64,000 nucleotides of DNA from Alternaria dauci (taxonomy: Eukaryota > Ascomycota > Dothideomycetes > Pleosporales > Pleosporaceae): positions 186,001-250,000 of the forward strand of contig NC_091278.1 in NCBI RefSeq assembly GCF_042100115.1, given 5' to 3'. Below, one piece after another: positions 10,749 through 23,408 of the stretch (the stretch's first letter is position 1; each line of letters begins with the position of its first letter). The position numbers and the translations under genes are program-made. The notes under the pieces are model-generated. The model did not search any database. It was not told the origin of the DNA and saw nothing but the letters and a program-made list of their open reading frames with translations.

Positions 10749-13410
10749 ATGGTGGGTAGCCAACATAAACACGCTCTTTGCCTCTCTGTCCTTGTCCCGA
10801 ACTGCCAGATTGCTTTTGGAACTGACGCGGAACCTTCCATACATAGTCGGACCACACAGCACCCTTAGAGGGCTCTGACTCACCCTCCCGACAGCGCAGT
10901 CCTACACCAGGCGACCCTACATACCACTACGAAAGCCTCAATGACATAGGCAAGAGCTCTGCTGCTAGTGCACCCTACACCAGACGTCGTCCATCTCGCA
11001 CCAGCTCGGGCTCGAAAGGCACCCCACCTTCGGCCTCACCGCCACGCGGAGACGACCATGACGAGAGCGAACAGCGGAACAGACCGCCTCGCACAACGCT
11101 GAAGAAGCTCTTGAGACGCGACTCGCACCACGTTGATACGGCATCGACGTCACAAGGCAACCAGGAAGAGTTGGATGAGGAGGGGAGCACCATTGGCTAC
11201 ATGCCAAGGCTCGGCCAGATAAGAGAGAGTAAGAGCAAGGTCAGCACACGAACAAGACGGCGGGGAAGGTCTGTTGTCAGCTCCCCAGCCGATGCTCGGG
11301 TCCTCCGTCGCCGGCACACAGGCGACAACTCAGTGAAACGCTCGCACGCACGTGACAAACGTAGTTCTTTGCAGCGGCATGCTGGGGACATGGCCAACGT
11401 GTCAGACCCCTCCCTGGTCTCGAGTGTGACGCAACAATCAGATGTCTCGAGCGGCAGCAACTCGACAGCATTGCAGAGGCCGTATAGCGGTTATAGCAAC
11501 GTCGTCCAGTATCTAGAGCCTGATGAAAGCCATAGTCCGTCTGCATCAACCACCGTAGAGAGTCCGGCTCCACACAGTATCAACGCCACCCAGCCTGCAG
11601 TCTTCCAATATCTTCAATCTAGCGACGAAACGACCGAGAACTTTTCGCCTACGCCCACCGACCTTCAAGCCATGCCTCCTTCCATCATTGCCTCGTCGTC
11701 TTCTTCGTCATCAAGTGACACCCAACACGACGACGGTCGGTCGTCTGTAGCAGCAGACTCGCAACACACCATCGACTCCCCCATGACCTCACCAGCCTCA
11801 ACACGGAGATCTTTCCAAACATCATCACACCTCCCCAACCAGGAATTCCGCAAGTTCAAGAAGCCGTTGTACGCTAGCAGCTTCGTGCATGGCCCTGGGG
11901 ACGAAGCTGAAGGCACCCAGGAAGAAGGCAGTGACGAGAGTGGCAGTGGCTCAGAAAGCGAGGAGGAAGTGAATCACAAGAACCAGATACCTGGCAACCA
12001 TGCCACGGTGACCATGCCTCCCCGGGCTCCGTCGACAGGTTCTCACCAAAGCGATCCACACGCCAGCCGTCTCAAACAACAGGAGCGCGAACTAGCAAAC
12101 CACATCCTCCAAGCCCCAGAGCCATATCAAAACTACCAATACGGCGCAGACCAACCCACGTACAACTATCCACCAATGCCAATGTACAATCCACAAGGCT
12201 ACTCCAGCGCATCTCCCGCAGCAATGAACGCAGCCACCAGCTCAGCACCCGGCTGGCCACCCATGGCCTCCTTCCCAGCCCCACTAGCCATTGGCTACGC
12301 GCCTCACCAATCCCCAGAAACGGCACACGCGCATCCCCTGTCGACAATACGACCCCCTGACAACATGAGTATGATCCAGCAGCAGCACATGCCCCCTCCC
12401 TTTTCCCCACACGCTACCCACCCGCCGCTATACCAACACCACGCATCGCCATCCAATAGCCAAACCAAATCAACGGTAATCGGCTACGAACTGCTCGCCA
12501 CCGAGCTCAGCAGATCAACTGCATCACGTCGGAGCGGCGGCGGTGGCAGTGGGAAAAAGAAGCGTGGCCTCGTGCCCATGTACAGGAAATTCGAGCACCT
12601 GAATCACCGCGTGTTGTTGCATTTACAAGACGAGACGAGCGAGCTGGAACAAGAGTTGCGCAATCTAGATGAATGTATCGCACAGAGCACACCGCGCGAC
12701 GCAGACGGGTATGTGTTTCCGGCGTCGAGGCGCGGAGACGCGCGGTATGGCGGGGACTTGCATTTCAAGCGGACGGAGCTGCTGGGGCGGATTTACCAGA
12801 AGCTAGAGCAGTATAGTAAGTTTGTCGTGGCGTGTGAACTAGATCGAGGTGTGGCGTAGTGGATGGTCCCCTGCTGCTGCTACGACCAGCTGATTGTTCC
12901 CTTTGCTGACTCGGGTTCTGACTACGTGTAGACAAGGCGTTGGCGTCGTTTAACCAGGTATCGATAAGCCTTGAGCGGCCTTCTCAACAGGCTATCCACG
13001 ACTACCGCGAGTGGATGGACGCACACGAGCCAATCGACGAGACGGAATCAGCATTCCTAGAACGAGACGACGACTTGGTCACGATCGGTAGTGGTAATAG
13101 TAGTGGTAGTAGTAGTGCACGCAAGCCTGCTACTACTACTGCAGTACCGACGCCTCCTCCAGCTCCTAGTACAGCAACGGCGGCAACCGGACAACCAGAC
13201 GCGTCCCCTCGATCCACGGCGCCACCAGCGATTACCTTGCCACTACTCGCCGTGCTACCCCTCGTGGCGTTTGCGATTGTGCCGACGCTACTCGGACGCG
13301 TCGTTGTTATCCTGGGAGCGATTTGCGTGCTGGGGAAGATGGTTAGGGAGACGCCGGTGGTGGTGGGGATGTTGTCGTTGAGGGATTGGGGTGTGGTTGC
13401 TGCTGTGTAA
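10749..13410 (+). CDS. DUF6594-domain protein with a long disordered N-terminus and C-terminal hydrophobic helices
   Basis: Best model: exons 10749..10751 (ATG only), 10847..12815 and 12932..13410, 816 aa. The coding frame is open upstream of any internal Met back to an AG acceptor at 10846 (MSDHTAPLEGSDSPSRQRS after splicing); an ATG followed by GTGGGT at 10752 supplies a start. Residues 1-550 are Ser/Pro/Gln-rich and disordered. The domain begins near STVIGYELLATELSR and includes PMYRKFEHLNHRVLLHLQDE, RYGGDLHFKRTELLGRIYQK and, after the intron, FNQVSISLERPSQQAIHDYR and HEPIDETESAFLERDDDLV. The tail has hydrophobic helices (LPLLAVLPLVAFAIVPTLLG, VVVILGAICVLG). This is the fungal DUF6594 layout, of unknown function, likely membrane-anchored. 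The domain is secure; the start and first intron are inferred. Confidence 0.75.
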
Positions 13411-14718
13411 GTTTCCGTTTTCTTTTCGTTTTTTTCTCTTGTTGCGACAAGATTTCGGCCCAATGGGCATTGTCGTGACGTCGTGTCGTGTTCTTGTCTT
13501 GGAACCCAAGATCCCAAGACAGACAAGGGAGGGAAGGGAAGGAGCGCGTGGGGGCCACGAATAAACGAAGCAGACACGGGTACATGCCTCACACCTCACC
13601 TCACCTCACCTTACATGTAAGCGGAGATTTGGTGGCAGTTCCCACGTGAACCGCGTCTTTTCCTCTCGCCCGGCACGGAGAAATTTCCGGGTGCTAGACA
13701 AACCGTCTTTCCTCTCCCTTCCTTCATTTCAAGCCCACATGCTTAGATTCATTATGCCGGCCGGAGAGCGACCATTTCTTACTTTCTCCCTCTTCGCCCG
13801 AACCGTTTCCTGAGGCGGTGCACCAACCCACTCACCCCGCCCACTCCCGAATAAACACAAGATGCTTAAGCTAACGCCAAACTTACAAAAACCAGCTATT
13901 TTGGGGTAAACGTGCTCCTCGCAGCGCTCGTGCGCTAAATAAACGGCTTGGCGACGGGTTTTCGATATAGTTCGCATGGGAACGAGGACTGAGAAGAGGA
14001 AGATGAGGGGTTCATGACTCGCGAGTTGAACAAAGGCAGGCGCGCTACAGCAGACAGGCATGCATGCAGGCCACCTGAATCTGAAGAAGCTCCGTGCGCG
14101 ACCCCCCCAACCCGAAAACTGGACGGACGGCGATCATTCTGCGCGTCGTCGGCCGTTCCCCAAAGTGTGCAAGGCGCGTTAGGGTGTCTGAGATTCGCGA
14201 GGTAAGGTCTTGTTCTCCCGCATGTTTAGACAGCAGAATTTGGCCGAAGAGATCGCGAGCGAGCGATGGATTGTGGAGAGGAGCGGTTGGTCTTTGGCCT
14301 TGTTTATTTCCTGTTTGGTTTGCTTGCCGTGAGCCGAGATGGTTGTACAGTATGCATGTGGATATGTATATGTGCGTTATTATGTATGTACTATACGAGG
14401 GTTCGCAGGCGTTCGCGCTTTTTACTACATGTATTTGTCCGACACGGCGCGGCGCATGTGTAATGCTGGGGATCATCTGTTATTCTTTTCTTATTTTTCG
14501 GGAATTGGGAAACGTAAATGACAGGAAGGGTGGTGTGCAGCCGACTAGATGTATTGGTTATCCTCTCCATTGGGAATCTTGTTTCCTTGTTTGGAACGTT
14601 CGGCTTTTGTTGCTGTTGTTGTCGTGATGGTATACGTACAATACACAAAAACTCACGGGATGTCGCTGTTTTCGGTCCTGCCGGGGCAGCAGCTGCCAAA
14701 CCAACGTGGGTGCACGGT

Positions 14719-14732
14719 GCGCGCGCGCGCGC
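14719..14732. repeat. (GC)7 dinucleotide tract
   Basis: Alternating GC for 14 bp, a potential Z-DNA-forming sequence in intergenic DNA. No functional claim. Confidence 0.7.
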
Positions 14733-15873
14733 AAGCAGGGGTTAAGCACCGTGGGCGGCTACCAGAGATACTCTATCCAAAGCAGACCAACATGAATCGC
14801 AAGCAGAATCCGCTTCGAAGGATTCATTTGTTTTGTTTGTTCAAATCTCCAGTTCCTGGTTTGGGAATAGAAAGCGGAGCGGGGGTGTGTGCGCGCACCA
14901 GACTAGGTACGGTAGAGGGCTATGGCGTGATGGATGGGGATTCCGAGTGAACGACTCAGTTCGGTGGGAAGGGGCCCTGCATGTGACTGAATCCATTCGA
15001 TGCTGGTCACATCCGTTCACACACAATTCGTATTTGTATATGCTGCGCATTACCGAAATCAAACTCTTTTTTGGGTTGTATTTTATTTAATTGGGTAGTT
15101 GTCCCGTGTGCAGAGGCGATCCTGTGGCGCAAGTACGGTAGTGCAATGGCAATCACGCTGCGCGCGGTATTTGATAGTCGAATGGAAAATTGCCGATCGC
15201 TAGCGACGCGGGCGGGAGAAGAGAGAGGGCTATCAATTGTGTGGGCGCATTTTGGCAACAACATTGCGATAGTCGCGCGTCGCTGATTCTACTTGATGGA
15301 GCGGGCACGGAGAGAAACGGGTGGTGCAGGATCATCGGACCGAAGACAGTCAAGATGACGATGATGATGTAGGATGGGAAAATGGCAGTGTCAATGATCG
15401 TCGACAACGGGCACGGAGAAGCGAGTCAGTCGACGAGGTGAGTTGATAACGGAGACGGAGACGAACGAGGTGTGCATGGCCCACCTCCACATGTTTTGGT
15501 GCCGCTGCCATTCGTGGACCGTGGTACACGCCAGATGCAGACAGGGCACCGGCGCGTCCTGGGTTCCTTGTTCTCGGCAGCTGGATGCACAGCTAGATTA
15601 ATACAATGCACGGTAATGTCGACAAAGACAGCAAAGACTACAGTACGGTGACATGGATAGACGGAGAGGTGCAGCCAGATGCGGCTGGAAAGTCAAATGG
15701 GTGTGGTGCAGCTGGCGTCGGGCTTGACGTGGGCTAGTCGGCCTTAGCCAGGAACCAGCGGCGTCGCTTGGGCGCGGGCCACGTCCTGCATCCAGCACCA
15801 GCAGAGGAGGATCGGGGTTTTTTATTCAGGGGAAGGCGAGCGAACAAACGGGCAGCTGACCACAGTTTCAGAC

Positions 15874-15909
15874 GGGGGGAGGGGAGGGGGGAGAGGAGAG
15901 GAGAGGAGA
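15874..15909 (+). repeat. Purine mirror-like tract with G-runs
   Basis: A 36-bp all-purine stretch of G5-6 and G4 runs followed by GAGAGGA repeats. It meets the simple pattern for G-quadruplex or triplex formation and lies about 730 bp upstream of the RasGAP start. Any effect on transcription is speculation. Confidence 0.5.
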
Positions 15910-16635
15910 CCCTGGTGCTCGTATGGCTAACTCGATGGGGGCTGCTGTGCAATGGACAATACGTTGCAAGTGGCAGGGGACAGTAGTGTATGCCGTCGCC
16001 TGTCGCTCCATTGTCTGCCCGTCTGCCCATCTGCATCTGCATCAAGATAGTCGGCGCGTTGTTTTGCTGTGGGTTTGGCCGTTTGCCCGTGCAGCCCTCA
16101 CAGTCTCCGCGCCCGGTCCACTCTTCTACGACGCACTGAAACACGCGTGAATCTGTAGCCAGGCCCACTCCACACACTGCCCCTTCGTCCCACGGCCGTC
16201 ACCGTCACATGGTCAGCAATTCACCAGGTCAGCAATCCACAAAGTCACCAAGTCACTACATCGCCTCCAAGCAACGCGAGCGAACAGCCAGCACCAGAGC
16301 AGTAGTTGGCAGTTGGCATGTCGCAGCTGGCCCATTGCCCACTCACCGTCTGAGCTCCCTCACTCTCCCCCGCGGCCCCCTCCCGGCCATTCACGTCGTC
16401 GCAGCTGCCCTCGCCCTCTCCGACACGCAAACGACGGAGGCACCGCCTAATCTGCCCGTCCACCACACAATCCACGCCCTTCGCTTCTCGCTCGACGGGC
16501 CCTCCCGCTGCAATTCCCCTGTAGACGGCGCTGATTGACGCACGCGCGCCCCGTCTCCTGCCGCGACCGCGCCCACCCATACCCATCAGGTCACCGCTTC
16601 CCGCTCCTGCTCCTCCTCCTCCCCCTCCCCCAAAC

Positions 16636-19168
16636 ATGGCAGTCTCGATGCTGCACGCCCCCTCGCGCGCCTCGACATCGTCGTCGTCGTCGTTTGTCCC
16701 CGTCTCGCGCCAGAACACAATGTCGTCGCACGACGGCTCGCGCTCGGTGCGCCAGTCGAAGCGCTACTCCGTCACCGCCCTCTATCTGTCCATGTCCGCA
16801 AAGGACAAGGAGCTCGAGATTGAAGACGACCTGGCCAGAGGTATGCGCCCCACCGTGTGCGTGCTGCCATGCGCCCACAAGGCTAACCGTTGGCAGCCCA
16901 GAAGATACTCCGCGAACTCAAGGCCAAGATCTCGTCGCAGTCCAAGAAGAACTTTGTCCTGGAAAAGGATGTGCGCTACCTCGACTCGCGGATAGCCCTG
17001 CTGATCCAGAACCGCATGGCGCTCGAGGAGGTGCGTTGGCCAGCCATTCATGTGCCGCGCTCTACTGACCATGGCAGCAAAACGAAGTCGCCGACCACCT
17101 CGCAGACGGCCTCGAACTCCAGGAAGGCTTCTTTCCCAACGACGAGAAGACGCAGAAGTACGGCAACCTGCTGTTCCTCCTCCAGTCCGAACCACGCCAC
17201 ATTGCCCATCTGTGTCGGCTCGTCTCCATGGCCGAGATTGACGCGCTGCTGCAAACCGTCATGTTCACAATCTACGGAAACCAGTACGAGAGTCGCGAAG
17301 AGCACTTGCTCTTGACCATGTTCCAGGTACGTTGTCGATTCGGGGGCCACGAACCATGCTGACCCACTACAGTCGGTTCTCACATACCAGTTCGACAACA
17401 CCCCAGACTACAGCTCGCTCCTGCGCGCAAACACACCAGTCTCGCGCATGATGACCACATATACCCGGCGAGGACCCGGTCAGAGCTACCTCAAGGTCGT
17501 CCTGCAGGACAGCATCAACTCGCTCATCGAGCTCAAGGATCTCGACCTCGAGATCAACCCGCTCAAGGTGTACGAGAAGATGGTGACTGAGCTTGAGATC
17601 CAGGGAAAACTGCCCCCAAATCTGCCCAAAGGCGTCACCGCAGAGCAGGCGGCCGAGAACGAGACTGTCCAGAACATCATCACACCGCGCGTCAACATGC
17701 TCATGGAGATTGCCAACAACTTTCTCACAACCATCATCAAAGGCCTCGAGGAGACACCCTACGGCATCCGGTGGATATGCAAGCAGATTCGGAGTCTGTC
17801 GAGACGAAAGTATCCTGATGCCCAGGACCAGACCATATGCACCCTCATCGGCGGCTTCTTCTTTCTGCGCTTCATCAACCCCGCCATTGTCACACCCAGG
17901 TCATATATGCTCATCGATGTGCTGCCCGCGGAAAATCCCAAGCGGACGCTGACGTACATTGCCAAGATGCTGCAGAATCTCGCAAACAAGCCGTCGTATG
18001 CAAAGGAGCCGTACATGGTCAAGCTGCAGCCTTTTATCCACCAAAACAAGGAGCGCATCAACAAGTTCCTGCTGGACCTCTGCGAAGTACAGGACTTTTA
18101 CGACACCCTCGAGATGGACAACTACGTTGCTTTGTCCAAGAAGGACCTGGAGCTTTCCATTACGCTAAACGAAGTGTATGCGACGCACTCGCTGTTGGAG
18201 CGACATGCTGCTGAGCTTGTGAGTGGATAGCGACTCTTGCATTTCCGTACTAACAGGTCCAGGCCAAAGAAGACAGCTCGCATCTGGGTGTCATTCTACA
18301 GGAACTCGGCAGCGCACCAGCCCAGCTTCCACGGAAAGAGAATCGCGCCATTAACCTCCCACTATTCAGCAAGTGGGAAACACCACTCGACGACCTCACA
18401 GCAGCCCTCGATATCACCCAAGAAGAAATCTTCTTCATGGAAGCAAAGTCGACGTTTGTCATGATCCTCCGCTCGCTCCCCTCCAACACCTCCATCACAC
18501 GACGGCCGCTCCGACTCGACCGCATCGCCGAAGCAGCCGCCACCACAAAGAACGACTCCATCATGGTCAAGAAGGGCATCCGCAGCATGGAGCTGCTCTC
18601 TCAACTCCAAGATCTAGGTGTCATTGACAAGGAAGACGGCTTCTCGCTGCTGCGCGACGAAGTCGAACAAGAGCTGGTGCACCTGGGCTCCATGAAGGAA
18701 AAAGTCATTGAAGAGACACGCAAGCTCGAAGAAGTGTTCCGCACCATCCGCGATCACAACGGCTTCCTCGTCAGCCAGCTCGACACATACAAATCCTACC
18801 TCCACAACGTCCGCAGCCAATCCGAAGGCAAGACGCGGAAACAGCAAAAGCACCAGGTCCTCGGCCCGTATAAATTTACGCACCAACAGCTCGAACGCGA
18901 GGGAGTCATCCAGAAGAGCAATGTGCCGGAGAACCGACGCGCCAATATCTATTTTAATTTTACGAGTCCGTTGCCCGGCACGTTTGTCATTTCGTTGCAT
19001 TACAAGGGCAGGAATAGGGGGTTGCTTGAACTCGATCTCAAGCTGGATGATTTGCTTGAGATGCAAAAGGACAACCAGGAAGATTTGGATTTGGAGTATG
19101 TGCAGTTTAATGTTTCCAAGGTGTTGGTGTTGCTGAACAAGAGGTTTGCGAGGAAGAAGGGGTGGTGA
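16636..19168 (+). CDS. gap1: Ras GTPase-activating protein (GapA / S. pombe Gap1 type)
   Basis: Five exons (16636..16840, 16897..17030, 17078..17326, 17373..18218, 18263..19168) give 779 aa; all junctions preserve frame. An in-frame alternative acceptor at 18256 would add two residues. After a Ser-rich N-terminus and a coiled coil (~50-120) comes the RasGAP domain: [11 protein letters not shown] with R214 as candidate arginine finger, then [14 protein letters not shown] (R362 of the FLR motif) and [16 protein letters not shown]. Residues ~620-775 form the RasGAP C-terminal domain ([31 protein letters not shown]). No calponin or IQ motifs are present, so it is not Rng2/Iqg1-type IQGAP. It should stimulate GTP hydrolysis on Ras and limit Ras signalling in growth, polarity and development. 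The gene appears intact. Confidence 0.92.
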
Positions 19169-21456
19169 GGAATGAGGAGAAAGAGACGGCTTGCTGATTG
19201 GTTTGTTGCACTTGCGGCTACGCGCGCAACAAGATTTCGATGGAAGAGTTATGAAAGAGGAAGGAGAAGGAGAAGAGCAAGAAGATACGATACCCCCGAT
19301 TGTTTATTCATTATCATTACTACTACTATCACCACTACCACGACGGCTTTTCTTGCTGCGATTGGAGGGATTTTTTCGAACAACGGCCAGACAGACGTAC
19401 ACGTACGCCTACAACACATGCATACACAGATCCGACTCTCGTTCATCTTCGTCCCCGGAGTTTCCTTTACTACTACTATCACAACACCAACACCACCACC
19501 GGGACGGACATGGCTCGTTTCTACGAAATCCGCATTCCATCCACTCATCCCATCCATCCATCCAGCAAAGGCATGCATCCCGGCGTCGGAGTAACAGGGC
19601 GTTACATTGGCAGAGCGCTCTTTGTTACTCTCTTCTTCTACACAACAATCTCCTTTTCAGGATGGATACCCCTACCTTGCCCTGCCTTGGTGTGTGGCGG
19701 ATAGGTGCTGGTGCTGGGTTTTGGATTTTGAGTTTTGGTCTTGTGCTGCTGCAGGCTATTTGGTTTACGATAGCGTGGGAGTTTTGGAATGGGGGTTATG
19801 GGGTTTCTGGATCATGGGATTATGGGGCGGTGAAGTCTGGCAATTTCCTGCTTTCTCCTTGCTCGTCTGCTACCCCTGTGCGTGGTGGGGTGTTTTGCTT
19901 TTCTTGCGCTTTTACCTGTCGACGTCCTTTTTTCTTTCTTGCTGTCGGCATTGGAAGCCGAGCAGCAACAGCAGCAGCGACTGGATATTTGTTTGTTTGC
20001 TTGTTTGCTATTATGGGAATCTCACTATGCGATTGCTTCTTTTTCTTTTCCACATTTGCCCCACTTGCTTTGTTCTTTTCGTCAAATCTTTCCATGTCTC
20101 TCACTAATACGAGGTCTTCGGCAGGAACCGAGGCTCGCTACCTATTCTATGTCTTTGGCACAACGGGAAAGACTCTTTATGAGTTTGGGTTTGGATTTAT
20201 TGTTTTCTTTTTGGTGCGAGCAGAGGGGACGATATCCAGATGCTAGCTTTTTGTTCCTTTGACACTTTTGTATGATATATAGGAATGATGCGTACGTAGA
20301 TGCGAGTGACGAGAGTAGTGGTATTTTTGTAGAAACATTAGCAATGCTGATCGTTTGCGGCTGTGGTTGAATGTCCAAAGTTACGGTGAAGTATGGATGC
20401 ATCGACATCACTGACAATGGCATCTGAGCATGGTCTCTTTTTACTTTTTGTCCAATCCAAGCATGTCAAGAATACATGTCGATGCTACGTACCCTATCTT
20501 GATGGAAACAACGCACCGCACAATACATACATACACAACACGGCGTGCGTTGTTCCTACCATGTGTACAGTCCATGCACATGCATCGATTCAGGCACCGG
20601 CCCCAGCCCCGGCGATAACGCTGCCCGCTGCCTTGACACGCAACGCTACTGCTACGTCACCTACTAGTCTCGTTCCGTTAACCCCCCCTTCCCCTCCCCT
20701 CACAAATGACCTGGTTTGCGTTGATCGCTCCCCACACCCGTCGAGTCGTGAACGCGTACCTGCAATTAATAAACCATGTCCATCATCGGATGCCACCGGG
20801 TCTGACATGATCCTTCTTAGGTACTGTTGTTAAGACCCTGGGTAGGTAGGGTAGTAAGCTCGGGGATGAATACGGTTTGCGATGTAGATAAGGATACGGC
20901 GGGTGAGCGTATACATGGCGCTACGGATGCAGGATACGGATATCATACACCCACCCACCGCATAGCCCCGTCATGCAAGATATAGTAGCAAAGGACGGGT
21001 AGGTGGGTGGTGTGCCTGCTTGGTACTGTACACGTGCGCACGCCATGTGTACAGTACAGCACTGGCACTGGCACGAGCAAGTGAGGCGGCGCGCAGCGGC
21101 ATCAGGAAGTGAGCTAATGGACCAATCATTGTGACGCAGTGTGCTTCCGCGTGTCGTGTCGTGTCGATCGCTTTCGAGGGACGGGGGATGTGGGTGGGGG
21201 GAAGTCAGACGAGGCTACGGGGATCTATGACAACGGCGTCGGGTGTCCGGTGATGACTGTTTCTGACTTGTCCACTTCCTCACTTCGTCCCTGCTGGTGT
21301 ACGGTATTTCTTGATTTAACAGACGGTTGGTGGTAGTTTTGTTTCGCTGCCCTTTTTTTTTGTTAACCTGGAGGGAGCTTTTGCTTATCTGGGTAACGCA
21401 TCAACTATCTACCTACCTATCTGCCCTATCGACACTCCAACGCCGTCAACATCACA
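19169..21456. other. 2.3-kb intergenic region
   Basis: T-rich and C/A-rich low-complexity DNA with no supported gene. A 351-codon plus-strand frame at 19191-20246 has no domain, begins inside the RasGAP 3' flank and is rich in Phe/Leu/Cys from T-runs, so it was not annotated. Three CCACCC/GGGTGGGT-type words occur at 20945-21010. Confidence 0.45.
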
Positions 21457-22103
21457 ATGTCCTCCTCCATCGCCATCCCAAAACGCAAAGGCAAAGCGCC
21501 CGCACACGACTCCCGAAACACGTCTTCTTCCTCTTCCTCGTCTTCTTCCTCTTCCTCGTCGTCGTCGTCGTCATCATTCGCAAGTCCCTCCACGCCGCAC
21601 AACTACGCCTACACCTTTACACCCTCCCCGAACCGCTTCTCGTACGGCGGAGGCAGTGGAAGTCCGCGGAGCTATGGGTCGTCGACGCCTGCTTCGTCAG
21701 CACAGGGTATGCGGCGCAGGGAGTCATTGATGAGCGAGACGTTTTCGCGACAGGAGCATATTGTTGTTAATGTTGGGGGAGGGGAGGAGGAAGGGGGTGG
21801 AGGAGGGGGGTTGAGGTTGATTAGCTGTGTCAAAGCGAGTCAGGGGTTTGATTGGAATCAGGGTATGTGTTTCTATTTCCTATGCTTTCCTTGTTCTCTC
21901 TCGTCTTGTGAGGGTGTTGGGGTTGGGGATTTGCATGTCGGACTAATAACGCTGTATGCTGACCGTGTTTGACAGAAATGTTCCTCCCTTCGTACATTGA
22001 GTACCACTTTGACGATCTCGAACGCAGACAAGATCCTGTGCAGGATATCATTCTTACGGATGAGGAGGTTAGGAATATGTTTCCTTCCGATACCCGGGTG
22101 TAG
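21457..22103 (+). CDS. Small Ser-rich protein, unknown function
   Basis: Exons 21457..21862 and 21976..22103 (113-bp intron, GTATGT...GACAG) join in frame to 177 aa. The N-terminus is basic (IPKRKGKAPAH) followed by about 20 consecutive serines from a TCN microsatellite (21522-21577), a Pro/Ser/Gly region, a Gly/Glu run (GGGEEEGGGGGG) and a denser C-terminus: LISCVKASQGFDWNQ, then EMFLPSYIEYHFDDLERRQDP and ILTDEEVRNMFPSDTRV. The conserved-looking acidic C-terminus spans the intron, which supports a real gene. I do not recognise the family and see no signal peptide or membrane segment. The serine tract is likely length-variable between isolates. Confidence 0.65.
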
Positions 22104-22724
22104 ACGCTTGCGGATACGGATGCATGGGGAGGGACCAGTTGGCTGTGGATATGCATTTGCTTTGGCATCCGAACGGATGATGCGACCCTGGATTTATGTT
22201 TATATGGGCTGGGACAGGCGTTTGGTACACGAACATGGGCGTTTGGTTGGATGGCTTCATACGGGACATTGGATTGCGTGGAATAGGGAGTTGGGAGGTT
22301 TTACGTGCTGTTGAAGAGGCTTTTGCACTGTTTCTGTCTCTGTATCTCCAATCAAGAATCACACAAGCTGCAAAGCTATGAACACATATTCGGCCGTCTA
22401 TTGAACGGTGCAGACTGTTCTGCCATTGAGCGCATGCTTCGAGGTGGTGCAGCGACCCCACAGCCTCGGCCCCGATAAGGCAGGCCGATAAGGATCAAGC
22501 GTCGCGCGCGGTCCACGTTCCGCGTTCACAAACAAACAGCCAAAACAAACTCGACACAACCCACGACGGCCGTCATTACACCACCCAACATACACCACCA
22601 CGCCGAAGAGCTCGCCTCTGAGCAACTGCAAAAACCATCTGTCGAATACAACGAACTCACCTCCCTCCAACAAAAGGAAAAAGACACCTCACGCCGCAAA
22701 CACCACAAACCCCCTCTCCCAACA
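22104..22724. other. Intergenic region before mis14
   Basis: 621 bp with no supported gene. It includes the 3' flank of the Ser-rich gene and a C/A-rich leader (22500-22724) in front of the mis14 ATG. Confidence 0.4.
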
Positions 22725-23408
22725 ATGGAACACCGCAAAATCGAACTCCAGTCCCCAGCCGACCTCGCCTACCTCACCAACCAAATCCGCACCGCCGCAC
22801 GCCAAAAACTCGATCTCCATCTGCCTCCCGTCCCGCCCACCGATCAAACCGCAAACACACCGGACGAACTACGCCGCAGCGTCGAAGACCTAGTCGACAC
22901 TTTTATTGCACAAGTCCTACACGGCATGCGACACAATATCAGCATCAACGGGCTCGACGTCGTACAGAGCGCTTCTGAAGACGTGGTAGGGAACGGGGAT
23001 GGGATGGATATCGACGGAAGAGGAGAAGACGTCGAAACCATCGAATACGAAGCTTTTGACGATAAACTCCGCACACAGCTTTCCGCTACGGTAGCGAAGC
23101 GCGACGCGCTGATTGCGAAGATAAGTCAGCAGCGGCGTACGACGCCGAAAGTTGCAGCCGAGGAATGGATCAAGAGGTTTGAAGCAGAGAGTGCGGTGCT
23201 GCAGAGTGCAGGTCAGGGTGGAGATGTTGACGCGGAGAGTGATGGGGTGGCGGGTGTCGAGGCGCTGCAGAGACAGGACGAGGTGGAGAGGAATTGGGAG
23301 AAGGCGGTGCTGGCGCTGCAGAGGTTGAACAAGGGCTTGCCGGAGACGAGGGCGCGGTTGGAGAGGGCGGGGGATGTGGTGGGGTATTTGGGTGGTGGGA
23401 AGAAGTGA
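22725..23408 (+). CDS. mis14: Kinetochore protein Mis14/NSL1 (MIND / Mis12 complex)
   Basis: An intronless 227-aa frame from AACAATGG to TGA. It begins with the family signature MEHRKIELQSPADLAYLTNQIR, followed by KLDLHLPP, ELRRSVEDLVDTFIAQVL, a variable linker, YEAFDDKLRTQLSATVAKRD and an acidic C-terminal coiled coil. Mis14/Nsl1 is a subunit of the four-protein Mis12 (MIND) complex linking inner centromere proteins to the Ndc80 complex at the outer kinetochore. Length and the HRKIELQSPADL start fit fungal members. No lesion is seen. The gene is single-copy housekeeping material and marks this part of the window as core chromosome. Confidence 0.85.
   Translation: MEHRKIELQSPADLAYLTNQIRTAARQKLDLHLPPVPPTDQTANTPDELRRSVEDLVDTFIAQVLHGMRHNISINGLDVVQSASEDVVGNGDGMDIDGRGEDVETIEYEAFDDKLRTQLSATVAKRDALIAKISQQRRTTPKVAAEEWIKRFEAESAVLQSAGQGGDVDAESDGVAGVEALQRQDEVERNWEKAVLALQRLNKGLPETRARLERAGDVVGYLGGGKK

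Larger units (their letters stand above)
13411..16635. other. 3.2-kb intergenic region with simple repeats
   Basis: No coding region is supported. Frames up to 177 codons at 14094-14627 and 15734-16177 have no domain or clear splice continuation. The stretch contains a GC dinucleotide tract, a long purine tract, and a CT/CA-rich leader at 16540-16635 before the RasGAP start. It may include UTRs or a non-coding transcript. Confidence 0.45.

Noticed and set aside
10528..10878. 116-codon frame before the DUF6594 gene
   Set aside because: The hydrophobic start looks like a signal peptide, but the frame ends at TGA without joining the DUF6594 frame and overlaps other equal-quality frames.
16636..19168. 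IQGAP/Rng2 identity for the RasGAP gene
   Set aside because: No calponin-homology or IQ motifs precede the GAP domain, and the arginine-finger position is Arg (LLRANTP), so the Gap1/GapA type fits better.
19191..20246. 351-codon open frame on the plus strand
   Set aside because: It begins in the RasGAP 3' flank, is built from T-rich and CA-rich low-complexity sequence and has no domain or splice-supported continuation. Length alone in skewed DNA is not evidence.
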